A DNA stretch of 64,000 bases, from NCBI GenBank assembly GCA_013397455.1, contig VYZB01000124.1, positions 1,311,641-1,375,640 of the forward strand. Direction: 5' to 3'. The number at the start of each line of letters is the position of its first letter. Position 1 is the stretch's first letter. Shown here one piece after another: positions 48,001-59,080 of this stretch. Below the pieces are notes generated by a model. It worked only from the letters and a program-made list of their open reading frames with translations, ran no database searches and was not told the origin of the DNA. Position numbers and translations under genes: made by a program. This DNA is from Crotophaga sulcirostris (lineage: Eukaryota > Chordata > Aves > Cuculiformes > Crotophagidae).

Positions 48001-49189
48001 GCATAGGGAAAATAGATACTTACTTATTCTGGAATATTTACTTGTGCATTAAATGACTGCTGTTGCCACTGCCGAAGTGAGCTGGCTGATAATCCTGTCT
48101 CTCCCTGTTTGTCTTTCTGAAGTGCGCACACGCTCTGCCTTTCTCTCTGTCCTACCCTTGCTGTGGTGGAGCACCTGCACTTCTCGGGATGAATATGTAA
48201 GTAATACACAACTCACAGCTTTTCTGTGGAGAGGTTGTCTGATATTCTAGACAGGAAATGTCCACAAGCAAAACCCTGACATTTGGAGGCTCAACCTTTA
48301 GAAAGAAGTTTGGGTTTCAGTGTCCTGCTGAATCAGTGAGCACAGCAAGGTCCAAATACAGGGACTGGGCCTCACTAAGGAAAGGTGTGAAAGGAGATAC
48401 AGCAAAAAGTTATGGATAGAAGCTGCAATGGAGATACTTCCACTTTCATCTGAAGTGCACAAAATTTTCTCTATTATCATTGGAATAGAAGTAAATTTCT
48501 AAGTTTTTTTGCCAAATTTTTGCATCTTTAACTTCTTTTTTTTTCATGCAGAAAGCACTTTAGTGGGGCAATTGCTGATAACACAATGCACAAAATATTC
48601 TTCCCACGCACACAAAGCATTGACCATTCAGTGAGATTTCCCAGCTGTGCTGGGGTGATAGGAACCATCACTCAGGGCCCTGGAGGCAGAGATCCTTGCC
48701 TTGGAGATCCTGTGTGGACCTGGATTTCGAAGCTATGCACAAAGTGCCATTTCTTCAGCTGTAGGTGCCTAGGCATTTCCTAGCCTTAGGCAATGCTGGG
48801 ATGCCAGTTTTGTGGAAGTAGCCTTATTTAATTCCTGATAATGAGTCAGAGCCATAAAAATCAGGATGGAGATAACCTCTGAGAATTGTACATCTGTGAT
48901 TCACATGAGGTAATGTGAGTTCCTATACCATATACACTGGTGTTTTGTTATCTTTCCAGGACGAAAGGAGAAATTATTCCAGAGTTCGTATCAACCACAG
49001 AAGAACATTAAACAAAATACTCCAGCAGTCTCCAAAATTTTCTTTTTGAGATGGGGTCTCCTGCCTGTGATAACATGTAAGAAGAGGACGGATGCACACA
49101 AAAAGACGCAGACACACATGGACACATGTGGAGGTACATTCAGGAATCGTTCCTCAAATCTTCACTCCACTTTTCTTTTCCAAAATGGC
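48001..49189. other. Non-coding stretch, no gene seen
   Basis: No recognisable gene, RNA or repeat. Frames are under 75 codons. Confidence 0.5.
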
Positions 49190-49520
49190 TGGGTTTTCTT
49201 TACCAGAGTCTTTTCCGACTGTGTCCTAATTGCTGAAACTGTCAGCATAAAGTACCATCAACCAAAATGAAGTGAGGCAGACTCACACAAGCTGCAGAAC
49301 TTTGCAACACAAAGCCACTTTACAAAGAGTTTAGCTCTATAGAAACCATAGTGAATGCTAGGAAGAATCCCAGAAAACTTTACATGATACTTCAAAATGC
49401 ACCACAGGGATCCCGTGCTTGTTACCTCCTGACACCATCTTTCAGCAAAGGAAAAGCACACGGCGCTCTGCAGAGCGATTACCCCGGGGTCCTGTGCATT
49501 CAGCACTAATATTGGAAACT
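49190..49520. promoter_or_regulatory. Candidate conserved non-coding element (weak)
   Basis: Repeat-free block with CTAATTGCTGAAAC, GCATAAAGTACC and CCATAGTGAATG words, ending in a CpG-bearing patch (CACGGCGCTCTGCAGAGCG) that contains the perfect 14-bp inverted arrangement CGCTCTGCAGAGCG at about 49465-49478. Compositional call only. Confidence 0.27.
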
Positions 49521-50059
49521 TTCAGATCACACAAAGAAGACAACAAGGACCTTTGATTGCCCCTGTTGAAGCTCCTGGTAAGAAGCAGGTCAGTTCCCTC
49601 CAACCCCTCTGAGCCGCCATGTGTGGATATTTCCATGCCCGCTTGACAGGTGACTGTTTTACCAGACAGGGTTGTCAGTGCTGCTGGGGGTTATCTGGAT
49701 TTCGCTGTAGGCAGGAACTGAACCACAATGAGCATTAAAAAGCTCACTGTTCTTCATTTGTTTAGAGACAAGCCATCTCAAACTTGTTTGAAGCCTTTTT
49801 TATTGAATTCACACTCTTGTGCCAAGCACTGAAAGATTTACTTTGGCTATTGCTGTAAGATGGAAAGCATATGAATGCGTGGCCGCCTGCCAGCTATGGG
49901 TGAGCAGTGAAAGGTCTGGTACAATGGACGGTTACACGGAACAAATGTGAATGCACTGGGCAGACATGACTGAAGAAAGGCTTTGGCATTCAAAGAGCTG
50001 TTAGAGGTTTAATCCAGTGCCTGAAGTAGGGTCAAGAGATAACGCATCTAACCTGCAAA
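49521..50059. other. Non-coding stretch, no gene seen
   Basis: No gene or repeat recognised. Confidence 0.5.
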
Positions 50060-50700
50060 GCTTTGAACTCTGCAGCAGCTGAGAAGCAGTAAGCTACAGG
50101 TACGCACACGTGTCATCTGGTGGAGCAGCTGCCGGCCTCCCCTTGCAGGCCCCGGCTCTTCCACAGACTCCATCTGTGAAGACGAAGACCCGGTTGGACT
50201 TATCCAACGCAAGGTACCCCAATTGCTGCTGTATATTTCTTGCAGATGTTGCCATAATTTTGTTGTGGTACAATTTGACATACGACTCCCTGCTGCATCC
50301 GAAAGAGGCACATTATCTCAATTAATGTTTCACGGCAAACATGGCACTGATAGTATTCATGGGACTAAAGACTATTACCATTTGCATGGTGACTAGCACA
50401 AGAATTATGACTATGTGTGTTTTCTGCAGCAAAATTTGCCCTCAGGCTCCCTTTTTTTTTTTTTCCCTTTTTGGCTTGTGACAATGTTCCCTTTTTCTTC
50501 CTCCTTCTGTTTTGATTTCTACTTAAAGTTTTATGGCTCTGTCCCCTCCAGGGTGCTATTATCTTGTATGCTAATAGGGCTATGCATATTCTATTAGCGT
50601 TGTCAGTGTGAGATAAGAGGCACATTCTGTAAGGAGCACTCAGGGGGTAATAATCACAGCAAGGGGTCTCAATGTTAGTACATTATCAGTCATCTTCACA
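50060..50700. promoter_or_regulatory. Large candidate conserved non-coding block
   Basis: Begins with an E-box-bearing ACGCACACGTGTCATCTG (about 50102; CACGTG and CATCTG). It continues with ATCTCAATTAATG (about 50314), CCATTTGCATGG (POU-like, about 50379) and GTATGCTAATAGGGCTATGCATATTC (about 50566). A T-run interrupts it at about 50450-50464. High complexity, no repeats, no recognisable coding frame. The mix of E-boxes, POU-like and homeodomain words fits a developmental enhancer. Confidence 0.4.
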
Positions 50701-53365
50701 TTTCAGTGGAGCCTGTTTATGCACCTCTTCAGCTGCGCAACTCAGACACTGAAAATTGCTGAATGTTTACGGAAACTGTTGTAGAGGAACATAATGGGAT
50801 TTGAGATTGACTTGATAAAGGAGCCTTCTCCCTTGTTGCTTCCAGATACAAGATGTTTGTAACTGTATGCAGTAAGTAGGATAATATGTTATATGGCAGT
50901 TAGCAACTATAAGCAGGCTCACATCTGTATTTCAGGCGATGGAGCAGCTACCTAGGAAAAGGTTTCAGAAGGGTGCATACCATCCGTTTTTCTTAAGAAA
51001 TTTCTCTTCCTTTCTCACTTTCTACATGGTAGCACACAAATGCAAGCACCTGGTTCACATCAATAGGAAGGCCGACAACTTTTACACCCTTTGGTCTTGA
51101 ACTTGAATGATTATAAGTAAGTAGGCCCATAGGAAATTGGTGACAGCGTGTGAAGGGCAAATGAGTAACTGTTTATGACACTGTTGGTTAAGTGGCATTG
51201 CTTGGTTGCAGCAATGGGCAATGGCAGGGGAAATAGATGTCATGTGGATGTTTTCTTCAGCTGTCGATGACGCTATGGGCTGGTGAGTCAGAGGGGTTTC
51301 TGTTGTCGGGCCTAACTGTTGTTTCTTCCAGTTCACGTGTGTTCCCATTGATTCACAGGAGTGGTAACACCAGTCTGCCGTTGTAGCCACCCTAAGGCAG
51401 GCATCAGTACCATTATTGGCACATCTGCCAGGGTAAGGTCTATTCCCACCCTTGGCTGCGGCATTTCTTGAACCGGTAACCAGCAAGTCCACAACTCACA
51501 AAAAAACCCAAAAAACTGGAGAAATTTGGTCTTTTTTTTACTTTTCTGACATCACAGTTTTGAAGCAACCTTTCAGAAGGTTAGATTTTTCAGTGGAACT
51601 TGTAAGAGAACAGGTAAAGCACAGTGCTGGTTCTATGTATGTTATGTTAGAAATGCATGTACATAAATGGCATTTTAACGGGGCTTCTGTATGTTTCTCA
51701 GTTGTTTAGTTACTTCTGTTCCAGCAAGAGTAGCATATTTATATACTGTCTGACACCTGAATTATAACAGAACTCAAAGTTATCGTTTAGTTGAGGTAAG
51801 GATGGAAAGTGAAGGGGATTTTATGCGTTTCCTATGAAGGTAGAGTTTGTAATTAGGTCTAAGATCAGGGACTTTGTAATAAGTTCAGTGCCTGATTTAG
51901 CAGACAGTGGGAAAATAACCTAATGACAAAAACTACAGAGGTGAGGAATGAACCTCATATTTAGAATGAAGGAGCAAACAATTTTTGGAGACAATTAGGG
52001 AACTTTTCCTTTCTACAAATTGAAAAATAAACACTCTGCCATGGGCAAAGCTTTAAGAGAGGCTTAAAACGTCACTCAGTGTAAATATGTAAACTCCTAA
52101 ATGCATCGGTGCCTGGTTAGATGATCTAAACTTAATTCCTGGGAAGTAGCAGTTGTGTGATTACTACAGCCAAACAATTGTAACAAGGAGAAAAAGGCTG
52201 TGTTTTGGATCACGTTTGTAGTGCTTAAGATTACGCATGGATATGAACACTCCTTACTTTAAAAATATTTGTCCTTGACATTTCCAGACACATGGCTCAC
52301 ACCAAATGTATGCAGCTCCATCTCCTGAGGGTCTTGAGATTAAAACCCCTGCTTTCTCACCTTGTGATCTGGCATTAATAGCTGATAGAAAAATCACATA
52401 CATGACTGACATCTTCCTAGAAATGTGAGACTGCAGAATTAATGAATGCCATGCTGCAAAGCAGGGGTCAGTTTGGAAATAGGATTTCTGTTGCCAGCCA
52501 TCCAGTCATGAACTGGACAATCTGCCGTTCATTTTTTTGCTTTAGCGTTGAGGAAAATTGGTCTGGAGAATAAAGCAACCAGAAAATAAGCCGCTGTGTT
52601 TCTTTGGCCGCTGGAGGTTGATGGACTTTTATAACTTGTGGAAATCAGGCTGACTTCTGTTTTACAGAAGAACTGTTAGCACATTCTTTGTAATAACTGC
52701 CAAGTTCTTTATCCTGCTGTTATCTGCAGGATAAATCTGCAGATCCGGAGGCTTAGGTGGCTACAAGGATTGATGGTCGGGCACTGTGTTATGATAGGTC
52801 ACTGGTGGTGGTGCGGTGGGGTCAGATGGCTGAGCTCCCAGCCCTGAGATGCTCAATGAAATGCCTGGGGGAAGCGTCCCTGCCCTGTTTGTAGGAGAGA
52901 GCTATCTCCAGCCAAAAAGTTCATCAGCTGATGGAGACAGCTGGAGAGAACAGGCCATGAAAGACTGTTCTATAGGATTTAAAATTACTTTCAACAGGGC
53001 AATATGGGAGATGGACCTTATTGTGGTGTTCGAGCACTCCAGTCACCACAGCAGCAGTGCTGATATTTTTATTGCCTGTTTTCTACTTTTTCTACTGCAT
53101 CTGCCTCCAGTTTTGTCATCACTGATCTTGCCAATGTGTCCATGGTGAAATTACATTAACATACTGAAATAATATTATTCATAGATGAAACAGCTCAGCC
53201 TCTCTACAGTCATTTTCACTAGCACTGCTAGAAGTTCTGTGCAACTAGTGATGATCTCAATGAAAAAATACGCTTTCCGAGAAACTAAACTATTTCATCA
53301 AAGAAGCAATGCCTTCCTGTGTATTTTTAGGATGAGATAAAAACTTGGAGGCATTTTCTTTGGGG
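50701..53365. other. Non-coding stretch, no gene seen
   Basis: A 136-codon minus-strand frame (51082-51492) shows no domain. A 101-bp piece at 51332-51432 has a fair acceptor and a GTAAGG donor but stops in all plus-strand frames, so it could only be a non-coding exon. No repeats recognised. Confidence 0.5.
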
Positions 53366-53455
53366 AAGATGGATTTCCTTTTCCCTTTTCTTTCAATTTT
53401 TCTTTTCCCTGTCTTTTGTCAAGAGCAATTGAAAAAGAAAGAAAGAAAAAGAGGA
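53366..53455. repeat. Imperfect inverted repeat of pyrimidine and purine tracts
   Basis: A T/C-rich arm (about 53375-53408) faces an A/G-rich arm (about 53427-53453). The inner part is a perfect pair: TTTCAATT at 53391-53398 and AATTGAAA at 53427-53434. Outside it the arms pair only after small shifts. Could form a hairpin or triplex-prone structure. Confidence 0.55.
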
Positions 53456-53639
53456 TAGATACAAAGAGAGCTGGAACAGAAAGAACTGGAGAGGAAAGCC
53501 TTTTAGCAAAATCAGGAATATCTGAACAAAAATATAAAACTGCTGCAAACATCTCATTTGAGAGAAACGTGCAATTTCTCATTGTTCTGTCAAGGTAGCT
53601 CCCGCCGCCTCTTCGCTCTGCTGCAATCGTTATTACTGC

Positions 53640-54095
53640 TTCTGGGTGCACACCCGTTATTTTGGCTTCCACAGTGAAAATGCAGAACTCCTGAGCCTAT
53701 CAAGTAAGGCAGAAAATAAATGCAAAAAGGGAAAGAATGGCATATATTCTTTTGCTGCTCTTTCTATTTCTCATCAGAAAAAGCTGTGCCCTGGTCCCCG
53801 TCCCCATTATCTGTATGCACTGAACAGCATTAATCTGAGCCAGGGTGAAATCTGGACCCCTCTAACTGGATTCCTCACCCCAGGTGTGTCTGAAGGAAGG
53901 TTTAGTTTAATCACGAGTAGGCTGTGTTCAGCTAAAGTGCTCATTGTAAATGGACTTTCTTTTTCAAGGGTCAAAGTAACAGCATTTGTGAGAACTAAAG
54001 GGGCAGAACTGATAGAAGAGCTGAAACCGTATCTATCTAATGTTTTCTGGGAGCTCGTTATTGTTACAGAGCAACTTCTGGAAAAATAAATCCCA
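53640..54095. promoter_or_regulatory. Candidate conserved non-coding element under a 147-codon open frame
   Basis: The open frame on the plus strand (53646-54089) is among the longest of the window. Its translation has no recognised domain, starts inside unremarkable sequence and has no in-phase partner exon. The DNA is repeat-free with low stop density, which may reflect constraint of another kind. An unrecognised single exon cannot be excluded. Confidence 0.25.
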
Positions 54096-54379
54096 AAGCA
54101 CTGTGTTTACCTCAGTCTGTGGGTTCTGTAGGTGACGTACGAGCAAAGCACTGTGCTACCAGCATGCTGCAAGACAGCCTTGTCCTGTCTGAATTGTCAA
54201 ACTCCTCATGGAAACTGCCCAGGTCACAGCCAGGGGCCCAAACCCCTCCACCTCTGAGAGCGACGCGAGAGTCAGGATGCTGGAAGACAGGATGGGACCC
54301 ACGTTCCCTTACATGTCTGAGAGCCATCCCATTTTCATCAGTGAGCACATGAACATAGCACGGGCAGAAATGTGGAAGC

Positions 54380-54770
54380 AATTACTTTAAGAGCCGTCTT
54401 TTGGGCAATTCCCAAAGAGACATCAGACCCTGTATTTATGAAGCCTATTGCATCGGGCCCTAATGAAGCAATTAAGCAAAGGGTCCTCTGTGTTTGATCT
54501 AAATGTGGTAATTTTTACAAAAACATCGCCGAGTGATAGATACCCATAACTCAGAGTCCTTAATTGTACTTAATTTGTTTGGAATACGAATGTGCATTTA
54601 ATTAAGCCAGGGCTTTGCCCACATGTTTAAAGAAGGGCTGTCAAGGAAAATTAAGACCCAGTTTGTTTTCAAAGTTACTGGTTTTTATCAGGCCAGGACA
54701 GCGATCTTCGAACAGAAGGTTACAGATAATTAAGCAGAGACCTCAAGCCAAAAAAAAAATTCAGAGACAC
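54380..54770. promoter_or_regulatory. Strong candidate enhancer with dense homeodomain cores
   Basis: Repeat-free block with GCCCTAATGAAGCAATTAAGC (about 54458), CCTTAATTGTACTTAATTTG (about 54559), GCATTTAATTAAGCC (about 54595) and CAGATAATTAAGC (about 54723). It also has CpG-bearing words such as CATCGGGCCC and CATCGCCGAGTG that would usually decay in neutral DNA. Among the blocks in the window this has one of the highest densities of TAATT cores. No coding frame. Confidence 0.45.
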
Positions 54771-55689
54771 TGTACAGCTGAGAAAGCAGGAAGAAAAACT
54801 CCTTGATGAAGAAACATAAGAATCGGCTGTTCACATAATAAAGTCATGCATGGCTAGGATTTGGTAAATGTGACCTGTTGGTTAAAATGTGTTTTGTGTT
54901 CTTGAACTCCAGCAATGAGGACGGAGACTGGCGGTGTTTGGTGGCAGAAGCAGCTGACTCCGGGACCTGAGTTTGTATCACACTCAAGGACCACTGAGTA
55001 CGGAGAACTGATGGCATCCCCATCAAACGACAATAAAACAAAAAGGGCAAAAAGCATTTTTCTTGTTTGCTCGGATTTGCTGAATCTAAAGCATTGGCTG
55101 TGAAAGCTGGTTTTAAAAGTGTCTCTTTCCCAAGCACAGAAATACAGTAGGTGCTTGTCATCCTCTCAGGAAGAATGGTAGTCTGCGGCATAGACAGGGG
55201 CTTGTTCCTTGATTAGCAGTGCTTTTGGCTTGCTGATAACATTATGGAAAGCAGCACAGCACATGTTTTTTAATGCACAAAAATGTTTCAGTAGAAGTGA
55301 CATAGGGAGGAAAGTACGTAAACATAAATGTTTAGACAACTGTGGATTTAGATCTATATTTTGTTCTTTAGCGAAAAAATAAAGAATGCAGTTAAAAATT
55401 AATAATGCTTCAACACACATGAAGAAAAAACAATTTTTGATATTGAAAAATGAGTTCCTCAGCACAATAGCAAACAAAGTCCATGTGTGGATGCTGTAAC
55501 CTCCGCTTTCTGCGACTCCTCAAGAATCACATGCTGGTTATCAGTTTCTCAACACTGCCATTTTTAATGTCACAGCGAGGCAGTTATGTCAAGAGATCCT
55601 TATTGTGGAAAAGAGTTGCTGTGGTGTTGCCTTGCACTCCAAATAGGTTACACGGCCAACAAAGCAAGCTGTGCTCACATCACTGGTGA
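54771..55689. other. Non-coding stretch, no gene seen
   Basis: Frames of 103-115 codons on the minus strand (54844-55191, 55166-55477) show no recognised product. The part at 55300-55460 is A/T-rich. Confidence 0.5.
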
Positions 55690-55805
55690 GCAGTGAACTA
55701 AGTCACAGGCAGAGCGACCCGTCCACGGAAAGGTGGTGCCTCTGGAACAGAGCTGAAAATTGAACCCAGATTCCCTGCGCTGAGGGAATGAAGGTTCTGA
55801 CTAGT
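55690..55805 (-). mobile_element. Possible MIR-like SINE relic
   Basis: AACTAAGTCACAGGCAGAGCG followed by GAACAGAGCTGAAAATTGAACCCAGATTCCCTGCG follows the order of the reverse-complemented MIR core (tcacacag...gcagagctgggattgaacccag). The intervening bases are diverged. Judged by eye from known features of the family. Confidence 0.4.
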
Positions 55806-57689
55806 GGAAATCATATTTTCTGAAGTGTTTTGATGGGCTACTGTGCTGATGACAGCTGCAGTGGCTCTTAATTCTGAATCACATACAGAGAATCAGTAGA
55901 TTTTTAAACAAAAAAAGTAACTCTATATGGTATTATCTCCTGTTTCTGGAGCGATCTGCAGGTAAATGAAGTTGGCATCTCACTGTGAGATGGTACCTGG
56001 CCTTCTCTTCTTGGGTGGCTCAATTGAAAAGTTGGCAAAATACCCAGAACAACATCAGACTTAATTTAGTATAAAATTAGTCGACTTAAAATAAACAGAA
56101 TAAAATAAAATAAATCCTCTGGTATTAGAGCTCTCTTGGCTGGATTGCTGTGTGCCTAGCGAAGATTTACGGCAGGCACTCGCTACAACGTGAGAAGGAA
56201 TGTACAGCGCAGAAGTGCCCTGCGAGCCCTTCGCCTGCTCACAACGTTATAGCATGTGAAAGTTTGGAGACCCCAAAATAAGATTCTGAAGGGAAAGAAT
56301 GCTGTGGGAGAGCAGGAGGGCACCCACGGTAACAGTGAGGCAAAACAAAAGCAGGAGGTGCTGAGCTGCAGCTGCTCCCAGGGTGCCATCATGCATTCCA
56401 GACCCCTCCGAGGAGGTCTCTTGGGTTTGATGTATCTGCCCAGCACATTGAACCAGTTTGCGAAGGCAGGCCCAGAACACAATTCTTGCCCTGGTAAATG
56501 AGCATGTCAGCTGCTTCACCCTCTTACTGGTGTTTAAAATTTTTGCAGCAATAACGGAGAATTTGAAAGGACATCAGAGGGGGATTTACAGGACCCCTGG
56601 GAAATCAACTGTTTCCTGTTTCAACAGCTTCTTCATCATAACTTGCTTTCTCAGTCACCAAACGATGTTCTATTAATCTTGGTGTGCAGTGATTACTGTT
56701 AAATGCAGTGCTGGCCTGCACCTCCATTTGTGAAATAACCTTTTTTGTTTCTTCAGCAAGTCCAATGCAGTAAACTTTGGGCAGAGATCTACTGACCAAG
56801 TGGGTAATTGTGTTCCAATGCATCCTGTGAATAATGCAGATAAAAAACCTCAAGTGAATAATTCATTTTGCCTCCACTCATTTTGAATTAGCCTATTCAT
56901 GTATGTATCCTTTCCAGCCTGCCTGTCTCTGTGCATGCATGTATTTACATAGCAATGTTGTAATTCACAGGTACTTAAATATCAAAGCAATACAGCTACT
57001 ACTGCCTGCATATGTTCCTGGCTATTCTGTGGGATTGCATATGTATAAGCAAACATTGTATATTGTAGCATAACATTCAGGGTTTGATTTTCAGATGAAA
57101 CATGACACGTTGTATTTGCTGCTGCAATGACTATCTAGAATACTATACTATAAAACTTGCAAATGAGGGCAAATCATGTTGACCTGGCTATAAATTGCAG
57201 GGCAAGCATTTGGGGCTGTTTAGTGTTTAGGTGCAAGTTTTCAGCAGTGATGTGTACTGCCAAAAATCAGATTATGCGCTCACAACTTTGCCTTACCTTT
57301 ACCTTGGCAGTGGCTTCTGGATCCTAGGTCAAGCAAAGCCTGTGAGCAGGAGGAAGCATAGTGATGGCATTCCCGGAGGGATATGGACAGCACAGAAGTT
57401 ACCTCAGCTCATTGATGATGTGCCTGCAGCTCAAGAACATTTGTAACAGGTTAGTCTGAAAAGCAGAGGGAAGGAGCCTCCTTCCTGATTGGATCAGATT
57501 TGTCAGAGAAGTTCTGAGAACCATCTGGAATCTGCATGGGTGTCTAACCTGCACATAGCCCTGGTTTGGCTCTGGAATTTGTAGCACTCACGGTTAAAAA
57601 CTGTTGCTCCGTGTTGGTGGATTCATTAGCCAGGCTGCTCTGGAGCACAAGGTGCTGTGACAACCAGGGGAACTGACTCAATGGCCAAG
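55806..57689. other. Non-coding stretch with an AAAAT microsatellite
   Basis: No gene is recognised. A short A-rich AATAAAATAAAATAAAT repeat lies at about 56098-56114. Overlapping frames at 56180-56680 on both strands have no domain. An imperfect hairpin (AGACC...GGTCT) lies near 56400-56421. Confidence 0.5.
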
Positions 57690-57865
57690 GGTTTATGGAC
57701 ACCATTTATGGTGGAGTCGCCATCCCTGGAGGTGTTTAAGAGGAGATTGGATGAGGCACTCAGTGCCAGGGTTTAGATGATGAGTTCGTGTTAGTGTTGG
57801 GTTATAGGTTGGACTTGATGATCTCAAAGGTCCTTTCCAACCTTGTCATACTGTGATACTGTGAC
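57690..57865 (+). mobile_element. CR1 LINE 3' end
   Basis: Sense-strand CR1 3' terminus: GTCGCCATCCCTGGAGGTGTTT, GAGGCACTCAGTGCCAGGGTTTAG, GGTTGGACTTGATGATCTCAAAGGTCCTTTCCAACCTTG, then two copies of the octamer ATACTGTG (57849-57864), which is the typical CR1 3' tail type. The copy is strongly 5'-truncated (about 175 bp) and less diverged than the CR1 at 29.75 kb. Non-coding and inactive. Confidence 0.95.
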
Positions 57866-58867
57866 ATTCCAGTGGGAATTCATTTGCTGTGCATTCTCCT
57901 GCCTTGCACAGCCAACAAGGTGCAAGCGTGCAGGTCCTAATCAGGGCTGGCAGGGCAGGTGGTTTATCTCTGACTCCGCAGAGAGAGGCGAACGCTCGTT
58001 TTGACTCCTTGTCGTGGGCCTTTCAGTTTCCAGCCCATTACAAGTGACACAACTGATAAAGAACCTGTCCATCAGTGTTGTCCCTGGAGGGGCGAATCTT
58101 CATCCCTTCCTGTACTCATACCACAGCTCTCTGCTCATGCTGGGCACCAGGTGAGGAGGGCTTCACTGGGAGCCGAGTCCCGGCTTCTCAGCCTACCAAA
58201 CCCTTTCCCACACACCCCTCTTAGCAGTCTGCCGGCAATTGCCATGCTAGAACAAACCTCTTCCCAAGTGGGGATGTTTGTGCTTAAAATAAATCACTGC
58301 CTATCATTTTCTGAGTAAGAAAAGACAAGACAAACATATCTGCATACGTGTATATATATTTGCTTAAGTATTATCCCATATCACACTGGAGTGAGCTTCT
58401 TTTTCTCTGGCTCCATAAATACCATTAGAAAAACTGTATGGCACACTTGGAATAGTTACTGCTTAGAGCAACCGGCCTTTTCAATTCGTCGAAATCTTTA
58501 TTTCTAATTCATGGATCGTAGAAACTGAAGCAACAGTTTCTACAGTGTAACACATGACTCTGCTATAGCTTTGTCTGACAGATCTGTGCTAATTACTCAG
58601 TGTGGTTTTGATACAGAACCAAGAGTGGGTTGTAGGAAAATATGTATCACTAAAACTTTGGTCCCCAAAGTCAAGAGTAAAACAAACAGTGAGAAATCAT
58701 TATCTGAAGCATACCCTTACAGAAAATAAGTAATTCCTGTGTTTTGTGTTTCTTTTTTTTCCTTTGGATCCAAATAGTATTCTTGTCTGTATTTGGAATA
58801 TCTTGAGTTTGTACATGTAGGGCAGACAGTGCATTTATACTGCCCTATCCCGTTTCTCCTCTTTGAA
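57866..58867. other. Non-coding stretch, no gene seen
   Basis: A 105-codon plus-strand frame (58001-58318) has no recognised domain. No repeats apart from a short TATATATA run near 58351. Confidence 0.5.
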
Positions 58868-59080
58868 AGGCTGGAACTGGCTCTGCTGTGGACTCTGTGT
58901 GGCCTTCAGCAAGTCACTTAACCTTCCTGTGCATCAGTGTACTCATTTGTAAAAGGAGTATTATAATAATAGACACCCCTCGGGGTTCTTCCAGATTTAA
59001 ATAATTAATGTAGGTAAAGCAGTTCATGAGCCTCAGATTAAAGGTGCTAAATAAAGGCAATATATTAATATTATTTACTC
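58868..59080 (+). mobile_element. MIR-superfamily SINE
   Basis: The diagnostic order is intact: CTGGCTCTGCTGTGGACTCTGTGTGGCCTTCAGCAAGTCACTTAACCTTCCTGTGCATCAGT, then CTCATTTGTAAAAGGAGTATTATAATAATAG, a CTCGGGGTTCTTCCAGATTTAAATAATTAATG part and a GGTGCTAAATAAAGGCAATATATTAATATTATT tail. MIR-type SINEs predate the split of birds and mammals, so a copy this well preserved next to a run of conserved-looking DNA may have been kept for function. Boundaries are approximate. Confidence 0.8.

Noticed and set aside
51332..51432. Possible 101-bp exon with acceptor TTTCTTCCAG and donor GTAAGG
   Set aside because: All three frames contain stops. A non-coding exon is possible but unsupported.
51082..51492. 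136-codon minus-strand open frame as a retroviral or gene fragment
   Set aside because: No reverse transcriptase, protease, zinc knuckle or envelope-type motif could be seen in the translation, and there are no LTR-like ends.
53646..54089. 147-codon plus-strand open frame as a gene
   Set aside because: No domain, no splice partner and no start context. Open frames of this size arise in constrained non-coding DNA.
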